Of a stretch of DNA of 5,553 bases, positions 1 through 4,097 are shown in pieces. Made by a program: the position numbers and the translations under genes. Below the pieces are notes generated by a model. The model ran no database searches. It worked only from the letters and a program-made list of their open reading frames with translations, and was not told the origin of the DNA. The DNA is taken from NCBI GenBank assembly GCA_937898205.1, contig CALEJC010000104.1:1-5553 (forward strand), given 5' to 3'. Each line of letters opens with the position of its first letter. Within the stretch, counting starts at the first letter, position 1. The stretch comes from an uncultured Bacteroidales bacterium. GTDB lineage: Bacteria > Bacteroidota > Bacteroidia > Bacteroidales > UBA932.

Positions 1-2
1 TC

Positions 3-761
3 GGAGCGATGGCTCTCGGTGACATCTATACATTCGGACCTACATTCCGCGCTGAAAACTCGAACACTCCTCGCCACCTCGCAGAGTTCTGGATGATAGA
101 GCCTGAGATGGCATTCTATGACATCAAGGACAACATGGATCTCGCAGAGGACTTCATCAAGAGCCTTGTAAAGTATGCTCTTAACAACTGCTATGACGAT
201 ATCAAGTTCCTCAACGATCGTTATGACAATGAGCTCATAGAGAGACTTGAGGGTGTGATCAACACTGAATTTGTGCGCCTCGAATACACTGAGGGTATAG
301 AGATCCTCGAGAAGGCTGTTGCAGATGGTAAGGTTACATTTGAGTATCCTATCAGCTGGGGCGTTGACCTTCAGAGTGAGCACGAGAGATACCTTGTTGA
401 GAAACATTTCAACAAGCCTGTCATCCTCACCGGCTACCCTAAAGATATCAAGGCATTCTATATGAAACAAAATGAGGACGGCAAGACCGTACGCGCTATG
501 GATGTCCTCTTCCCTAAGATCGGTGAGATCATCGGTGGTTCTGAAAGAGAGGCAAGCCTCACCAAGCTTGAAAAGCGCATCGATGAGCTTCAGATGAGCC
601 GCAAGGGTCTTGAGTGGTATCTTGATACCCGCAGATTTGGCTCTTGCCCTCATAGCGGTTTTGGTCTTGGTTTTGAGAGACTCCTTCTCTTCATCACCGG
701 CATGTCAAATATCCGCGACGTGATCCCATTCCCACGCACACCAAAGAACGCAGAATATTAA
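3..761 (+). CDS. asnS: Asparaginyl-tRNA synthetase, C-terminal part (5' truncated by window edge)
   Basis: Class II aminoacyl-tRNA synthetase that charges tRNA-Asn with asparagine in the cytoplasm. The visible part is about 252 residues, roughly the C-terminal half of a family usually near 460-470 residues, and holds the catalytic core. Numbering from the Met at base 9, class II motif 2 is at residues 13-32 (FRAENSNTPRHLAEFWMIEP, with the motif arginine at R14). Motif 3 is near residues 217-224 (GFGLGFER), followed by the typical ending NIRDVIPFPRTP. The stretch IGGSEREASL near residue 175 is also typical of AsnRS/AspRS. The ATG at base 9 is internal, because the frame is open to the edge and the codons before it (Gly-Ala) continue the conserved GAMALG stretch. 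The N-terminal anticodon-binding OB fold lies outside the window. The gene ends TAA six bases before udk, so the two are probably co-transcribed. AspRS is excluded by the FRAENSN and EFWMIEPE signatures. Confidence 0.97.
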   Translation, partial: GAMALGDIYTFGPTFRAENSNTPRHLAEFWMIEPEMAFYDIKDNMDLAEDFIKSLVKYALNNCYDDIKFLNDRYDNELIERLEGVINTEFVRLEYTEGIEILEKAVADGKVTFEYPISWGVDLQSEHERYLVEKHFNKPVILTGYPKDIKAFYMKQNEDGKTVRAMDVLFPKIGEIIGGSEREASLTKLEKRIDELQMSRKGLEWYLDTRRFGSCPHSGFGLGFERLLLFITGMSNIRDVIPFPRTPKNAEY

Positions 762-767
762 TAGACT

Positions 768-1391
768 ATGTTGGTAATTGGCATTGCCGGCGGCTCAGGC
801 TCAGGCAAAACAACAGTTGTACATTCGATCACCAAAAGGCTCAAAGGCAAGAAGGTCGTGGTCATACCACAGGACTCTTACTACAAGGATGTCGCTGACC
901 TTCCTGAAGAGGAAAAGAGAGTCTATAACTTTGATCATCCCGATGCGATAGACTGGACTCTCCTCTGTGAGCAGCTGACACAGCTCAAGCAGGGAAAGAG
1001 CATAGACCAGCCTGTATATTCCTACATTACTTGCGGTCGCAGCAAAACTGAGACCGTGAGAGTAGAGCCTGCAGACGTGATCATCATTGAAGGCATCCTC
1101 ATCTTTACTTGCAAAGAGCTTGTAGATCAGATGGATATCAAGATATTTGTTGATGCAGACGATGACGATCGCTTGATGAGAGTGATGGCAAGAGACATCT
1201 CTGAGCGTGGAAAAGACGTGCACTGGGTGATAGAAAGGTACTCACGCACAGTCAAGCCTATGTATCTTCAGTTTATCATGCCTAGCAAGAGATATTCTGA
1301 TATCATCATCCCTCAGGGTGGTCACAACAAAGTCGCAATCGACGTCATTACCAATACCATCGAGAAGTCTCTTCAAAAGATGGAGAAATAA
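768..1391 (+). CDS. udk: Uridine kinase
   Basis: Cytoplasmic pyrimidine-salvage kinase that phosphorylates uridine (and usually cytidine) to the monophosphate using ATP or GTP. The 207 residues match the usual bacterial Udk length. The Walker A loop is residues 8-15 (GGSGSGKT). DSYYK at 36-40 and NFDHPDAID at 54-62 form the nucleoside-binding region. PVYSY follows at 82-86, the Walker B-like strand VIIIEGILIF is at 104-113, and the lid/arginine region RVMARDISERGKD is at 138-150. KPMYLQFIMPSKRYSDIIIP at 163-182 is a strongly conserved Udk stretch. The ATG start is chosen because it places the P-loop at the very N-terminus, as in the family, and it lies six bases after the asnS stop. No Shine-Dalgarno is evident, which is usual in Bacteroidota. 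Only two bases separate it from the next gene. Phosphoribulokinase is the nearest related family, but the HPDAID and SKRYSDIIIP motifs fit Udk. Confidence 0.97.
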   Translation: MLVIGIAGGSGSGKTTVVHSITKRLKGKKVVVIPQDSYYKDVADLPEEEKRVYNFDHPDAIDWTLLCEQLTQLKQGKSIDQPVYSYITCGRSKTETVRVEPADVIIIEGILIFTCKELVDQMDIKIFVDADDDDRLMRVMARDISERGKDVHWVIERYSRTVKPMYLQFIMPSKRYSDIIIPQGGHNKVAIDVITNTIEKSLQKMEK

Positions 1392-1393
1392 TA

Positions 1394-2119
1394 ATGCGCA
1401 TCCATAAAGAAGATAAAGCAGGATTATATCTCACCGTAATAGTACATCTTGCGGTGGTTATAATTCTGCTTGCTACTTCTTTAAGCAATCAGGTTCAGAA
1501 AGAACACACTTTTGTGCTTGACTTCTCCAAGGTCGAAGAGATTGAGAAGATGCAGGCAGAGATAGAAAGACTTCAGAAGGAGGCCGCCTTCAAAGAGAGC
1601 ATCGCTCAGAAGCTTCAGGCAGAAATCGGCTCCGGCACAGCTAGCGAAATAAGAAATGTTGCAGTTGACCGTGGCGCCCTCAAGGACGATAGAGGCACTG
1701 ACGCTGAGCAGCTTTATAAAGACGCACAAGAGCTGCAGGAGAAGCTCAATAATGGCCACAACATCTCTAGTGAAGACTTCGCAGAGCCTGCGCCGGCAAG
1801 CAAGGAAAAGCAAGAGACAAAGCAGGCCAGCAATTACAGCGGTCCGTCCGTCATTTCCTACGAGCTGGAAGGACGCAAAGCCAGCAGATTGTCTATCCCG
1901 GCATACCGCTGCTACGGGGCAGGAGAGGTCACTGTATTGATCACGGTAGACCCTTCCGGCAGAGTAACCGGCGCTACTGTTGACCAAAGCGTTTCCTCTA
2001 GTGACAAATGCCTGCAAAGCTTTGCAATCAGAGCAGCAAGGACATCAAAATTTTCCGCTTCATCCAGCGCGCCGGCCAAACAAAGCGGAAATATCGTCTA
2101 CAAATTTATCGCGCAATAG
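1394..2119 (+). CDS. TonB C-terminal-like inner-membrane protein with coiled coil
   Basis: A 241-residue predicted envelope protein. Seen in the sequence: a short basic N-terminus; one hydrophobic segment at about residues 11-30 (LYLTVIVHLAVVIILLATSL); a charged, probably coiled-coil stretch at about 44-78 and another at about 104-120; a low-complexity Glu/Lys/Ala/Pro linker at about 129-150; and a C-terminal domain from about 150 to 241. The C-terminal domain contains GAGEVTVLITVDPSGRVTGATV (175-196), LQSFAIRAARTSKF (207-220) and the ending GNIVYKFIAQ. This resembles the TonB_C fold seen in energy-transducing proteins. Classical features are weak: there is no long Pro/Lys spacer and no clear YP motif (IPAYRCYG occurs instead). 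C173 and C206 could form a periplasmic disulfide. It starts two bases after the udk stop, and GGAG lies eight bases upstream of its ATG inside udk. TonB-like topology is well supported, but a role in powering an outer-membrane transporter is inference. It could instead be a Tol- or cell-division-related periplasmic protein. Confidence 0.8.
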   Translation: MRIHKEDKAGLYLTVIVHLAVVIILLATSLSNQVQKEHTFVLDFSKVEEIEKMQAEIERLQKEAAFKESIAQKLQAEIGSGTASEIRNVAVDRGALKDDRGTDAEQLYKDAQELQEKLNNGHNISSEDFAEPAPASKEKQETKQASNYSGPSVISYELEGRKASRLSIPAYRCYGAGEVTVLITVDPSGRVTGATVDQSVSSSDKCLQSFAIRAARTSKFSASSSAPAKQSGNIVYKFIAQ

Positions 2120-2124
2120 GACTT

Positions 2125-3270
2125 CTAAGGTCTCTCCCCTTCTTCAAAATCCCAGATGCGCGGATTTCCATCGCCTCTTTCCATAGGGTATGCATAGTTG
2201 TGGAAAGCCTCTACAATCGGTTTTGCAACCTTGGTCCTATCATCAAAGAAGCCTCTTCCTCTAAACATAGGTTCCCACCAGAAGACTCCCCTACCAAGAT
2301 TGTCCGGAGCCTGCATCACTATTTCATTGACTGCCTGGAACCACTCTTTTTGTCCCTCAGGAGTCTCTGGGAACGGCGCCTTTACGCCCTTGCGCTCAAA
2401 GTATTGTGAAGGCACAGAATAGTAACCTGTCTCAATCACATACATTGGCTTCTGCCATTTCTTGATGGTATAATAAAGGTTATCTCTAAGGTCCATCAAG
2501 TTGCCATGAGACCAAGGGTAAAACGAGACACCGATCACATCATACTGCACATTATATTCATCCATCTTCTGGAAGAACACTTCTGACATCGGCATATCAC
2601 CACCAAAATCCACGTGAAGCATCACCTGTATATTCTCGTCTACAGCTTTGACTGCATCAGCTCCCGCTTTGAGATAGTCAGTAAATTGCGCCCAACGGCT
2701 CTGATCTTTCTTCTCTTCACCATAATATACTCTTCCGTCAGGCCAGAATGCTCCATTGCTGATCTCATTGCCCACCTGCACGATTTCAGGAGCCACTCCT
2801 GCATCTGCGAGTGTCTTGATCACATTGGATACATATTCGCCCCAGGCTACCACACGCTCCTCGTGAGTCATGTCTTTTAGAGACTTCGGTGTCGGCTGTG
2901 TCATAGGATTTGCCCAACCATCTGCCATCATAAAGTCAAGAGCAAAATGATAATCATGTTCTTTAAGTTTCTTTGCTCCTTCCAGCACATAAGAGAGATC
3001 CTGTCCAAGTGGAGAAGGCTCATTGCAGATCATCAGACGTCCCCAATTATATCCGTGTGAGCGGAATATTTCCCATGGACTCTTCTCTGTCCCATCCACA
3101 TCATAGTACACAGCACCACGTTTCTCCGCACTAAGCACAAACGAAAGATCGAGTCCAAAAGCATAAGGATTGTCAAATGGAAGCTGATTCTGCGGATACC
3201 GGACTTCCTTTGGAGTCTGGCAGCAAGCAAAAGCCATCAGCAGGCTGGCAAAGAATAAAAATCGTTTCAT
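2125..3270 (-). CDS. Glycoside hydrolase family 53 (endo-beta-1,4-galactanase-like) lipoprotein
   Basis: Predicted secreted, lipid-anchored hydrolase of 381 residues. GH53 enzymes cut beta-1,4-galactan side chains of pectin (type I arabinogalactan). The N-terminus MKRFLFFASLLMAFAC is a signal peptide with a loose Bacteroidota lipobox, C16 being the likely lipidated cysteine. Family landmarks in order: FGLDLSFV (38-45), YYDVDGTEKSPWEIF (55-69), the NWGRL strand (75-79), LDFMMADGWANP (111-122), VQVGNEISNGAFWP (164-177) with E169 as predicted acid/base, HVDFGGDM (219-226), YDVIGVSFYPWSHG (243-256), YVIETGYY (277-284) with E280 as predicted nucleophile, and GVFWWEP (328-334). A longer in-frame reading begins at 3417, but its first residues would run through the tRNA gene and promoter, so the ATG at 3270 is preferred; an ATG at 3291 is a weaker alternative. 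No SusC/SusD or other carbohydrate gene is nearby. Several signature residues differ from the usual GH53 consensus, so the substrate is uncertain. Confidence 0.9.
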   Translation of the reverse strand: MKRFLFFASLLMAFACCQTPKEVRYPQNQLPFDNPYAFGLDLSFVLSAEKRGAVYYDVDGTEKSPWEIFRSHGYNWGRLMICNEPSPLGQDLSYVLEGAKKLKEHDYHFALDFMMADGWANPMTQPTPKSLKDMTHEERVVAWGEYVSNVIKTLADAGVAPEIVQVGNEISNGAFWPDGRVYYGEEKKDQSRWAQFTDYLKAGADAVKAVDENIQVMLHVDFGGDMPMSEVFFQKMDEYNVQYDVIGVSFYPWSHGNLMDLRDNLYYTIKKWQKPMYVIETGYYSVPSQYFERKGVKAPFPETPEGQKEWFQAVNEIVMQAPDNLGRGVFWWEPMFRGRGFFDDRTKVAKPIVEAFHNYAYPMERGDGNPRIWDFEEGERP

Positions 3271-3297
3271 ATAAATCGGTATTGGTTTCATTACGGG

Positions 3298-3334
3298 TTT
3301 TGTAAATATAACTATTTGACTCGTATTTACAAAA
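3298..3334. repeat. 11-bp perfect inverted repeat spanning the GH53 promoter
   Basis: On the + strand TTTTGTAAATA (3298-3308) is repeated as its exact reverse complement TATTTACAAAA (3324-3334), separated by 15 bases. The arms contain the -33 element and most of the -7 element of the GH53 promoter. It could be an operator for a dimeric regulator, since a 26-base arm-to-arm offset is about 2.5 helical turns, or an AT-rich hairpin. The symmetry is read directly; the function is inferred. Confidence 0.55.
3303..3333 (-). promoter_or_regulatory. Promoter of the GH53 gene (Bacteroidota -33/-7 type)
   Basis: On the minus strand TTTG at 3333-3330 is followed, after exactly 19 bases, by TATATTTA at 3310-3303. 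This matches the Bacteroides primary sigma consensus TTTG-N19-TAnnTTTG except for the last base of the -7 box. Transcription would begin near 3298-3295, giving a leader of about 25 bases before the ATG at 3270. This supports that start and makes the upstream ATG at 3291 unlikely. Confidence 0.65.
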
Positions 3335-3368
3335 GAAAGGCAGCAATAGGAGAGTCTATTGCTGCCTT
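3331..3368 (-). terminator. Intrinsic terminator after tRNA-Arg
   Basis: A perfect 13-bp stem reads AAGGCAGCAATAG on the minus strand (3368-3356), then a six-base loop (3355-3350), then the complementary arm CTATTGCTGCCTT (3349-3337). It is followed by the U-rich tail TCTTTT (3336-3331). The stem starts at the final A of the encoded CCA, so termination is placed immediately behind the tRNA. Its tail overlaps the -33 element of the GH53 promoter. Confidence 0.85.
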
Positions 3369-3442
3369 GGTAGCCCCTACAGGAATCGAACCTGTATTTT
3401 AGGTTTAGGAAACCCACGTTCTATCCGTTGAACTAAAGGGCC
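3368..3442 (-). tRNA. tRNA-Arg, anticodon CCT (reads AGG), CCA encoded
   Basis: Folded by hand, 72 bases plus an encoded CCA. The acceptor stem GGCCCTT pairs with AGGGGCT, with G-U at 1:72 and U-G at 6:67. T8 and A9 are present. The D stem is GTTC/GAAC with an eight-base loop (AACGGATA). The anticodon stem TGGGT/ACCTA carries the loop TTCCTAA, giving anticodon CCT at + strand 3409-3407, preceded by T33 and followed by A37. The variable loop is four bases (AAAT). The T stem ACAGG/CCTGT closes the loop TTCGATT. The discriminator is A (3371) and CCA is 3370-3368. The product decodes the arginine codon AGG. No promoter of its own is visible upstream, and it begins directly after the rpmF terminator tail, so it is probably made by read-through and processing. 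Confidence 0.95.
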
Positions 3443-3466
3443 AAAAAGCCGCTTCTAGAGCGGCTT
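3443..3466 (-). terminator. Hairpin terminator between rpmF and tRNA-Arg
   Basis: On the minus strand AAGCCGCT (3466-3459), a five-base loop (3458-3454) and AGCGGCTT (3453-3446) form a perfect 8-bp GC-rich stem followed by a run of T ending at 3443. This is a standard intrinsic terminator shape for rpmF, whose stop is 14 bases before the stem. The T-run ends at the base just before G1 of tRNA-Arg. It may therefore terminate only partially, or act as a processing hairpin. Confidence 0.75.
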
Positions 3467-3480
3467 CTTAGTAGGATATC

Positions 3481-3663
3481 TTACTCAGCGTTCTTAACGA
3501 TGATCTGACGTCCTCTGTAGTAACCACACTCTGGGCATACACGGTGGAACATTACAGTAGCACCGCAGTTAGAGCATGTAGCAAGAGTCGGTACTGGAGC
3601 GAAGTCATGAGTACGACGCTTGTCTCTACGCTGCTTTGAGATTTTGTGTTTTGGATGTGCCAT
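3481..3663 (-). CDS. rpmF: 50S ribosomal protein L32
   Basis: Small basic zinc-ribbon protein of the large ribosomal subunit, 60 residues, a normal length. The N-terminus MAHPKHKISKQRRDKRRTHD is the typical lysine/arginine-rich L32 start. The zinc ribbon is complete: C30-x2-C33 and C43-x2-C46 (CSNC and CPEC), so this is the zinc-binding form. The ATG follows an A/T-rich leader without Shine-Dalgarno. The gene lies 18 bases downstream of the DUF177 gene with no promoter in the gap, so the two are co-transcribed, the arrangement found across bacteria. It is followed by a hairpin terminator and tRNA-Arg rather than by fatty-acid synthesis genes. Confidence 0.98.
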   Translation of the reverse strand: MAHPKHKISKQRRDKRRTHDFAPVPTLATCSNCGATVMFHRVCPECGYYRGRQIIVKNAE

Positions 3664-3681
3664 TTTACTATATTTTAAATA

Positions 3682-4068
3682 TTATTTGCTCAAATATTTT
3701 GTTGTAGTTTCATCACACTCGCCTTCAGGATGCACTCTCTGAAGAGGAAGAGCAGTACAGATATAATCATATATATCTTGTCTCAAGTCTAGCTCGTCGC
3801 CTTCGGCAGTATAAGTCTCATCAAAAAATGTCTCGATCGGTATCTCAAGATCAGCAAGGCAGCGATCACACGCTACTGTAACAGATCCCTCAATATCACA
3901 GCTCACGTCTACAGTCAGACCGTGATTGCAGACCTGAACCGACACACTCACATCTGATGTAAGTATCTCATTATTACCAAAGTACTCAAAGAACTCCGGA
4001 CTTGTGCTCCACTCAAAGTCGTTAGCTCCAGGGGCCAAGCTTGACAATTTAACTACAAAGGGTTGCAA
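3682..4068 (-). CDS. DUF177/YceD family protein (L32-associated)
   Basis: A member of the YceD/DUF177 family, widely encoded next to rpmF and linked to ribosomal RNA or large-subunit metabolism; its molecular role is not settled. The reading frame is 128 residues. Hallmarks are ACDRCLADLEIPI (66-78, with C67 and C70), the acidic segment DELDLRQDIYDYICTALPLQ (91-110), and HPEGEC (113-118). The N-terminal KLSSLAPGANDFEW resembles the family's opening strand. It is slightly short for the family, ending soon after HPEGEC. There is no ATG anywhere in the frame. The start shown is TTG at 4068, but this codon is also the last three bases of a strong -7 promoter box. If that promoter is the main one, initiation must be downstream, most likely at TTG 4047 or TTG 4038. 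The family call is firm; the start is uncertain. Confidence 0.88.
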   Translation of the reverse strand: MQPFVVKLSSLAPGANDFEWSTSPEFFEYFGNNEILTSDVSVSVQVCNHGLTVDVSCDIEGSVTVACDRCLADLEIPIETFFDETYTAEGDELDLRQDIYDYICTALPLQRVHPEGECDETTTKYLSK

Positions 4069-4097
4069 AGATAGTAATTTTTTTTGCTTTTATCAAC
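4066..4097 (-). promoter_or_regulatory. Promoter for the DUF177-rpmF operon
   Basis: On the minus strand GTTG (4097-4094) is followed after 20 bases by TATCTTTG (4073-4066), a full match to the Bacteroides consensus TTG-N(19-21)-TAnnTTTG. The -33 element begins at the base after the typA stop codon, and the spacer contains a run of eight A. Transcription would start near 4061-4058. It serves DUF177, rpmF and, by read-through, probably tRNA-Arg. The initiation region is so close that almost no 5' leader remains. Confidence 0.75.

Noticed and set aside
9..11. ATG at base 9 as a true start of asnS.
   Set aside because: The frame is open to the window edge and the catalytic-core sequence continues through it; half the protein would be missing.
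801..1223. Open frame on the minus strand, 140 codons, opposite udk.
   Set aside because: It lies wholly within the well-supported udk gene, and its translation shows no recognisable domain.
1481..2017. Open frame on the minus strand, 178 codons, opposite the TonB-like gene.
   Set aside because: It is a shadow of the plus-strand gene; the translation is rich in Cys/Leu runs typical of antisense reading and has no credible start context.
2148..2167. Short inverted repeat AAATCC/GGATTT near the convergent junction, considered as a terminator.
   Set aside because: The stem is only six bases, lies inside the GH53 coding sequence, and neither strand has a T-run after it.
2008..2409. Open frame on the plus strand, 133 codons, crossing the junction of the TonB-like and GH53 genes.
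   Set aside because: It overlaps two solid genes in other frames, has no family resemblance, and no promoter precedes it.
3271..3417. N-terminal extension of the GH53 reading frame, up to the ATG at 3417.
   Set aside because: It would be translated through the tRNA-Arg gene, its terminator and the promoter; a clean lipoprotein signal peptide begins at 3270.
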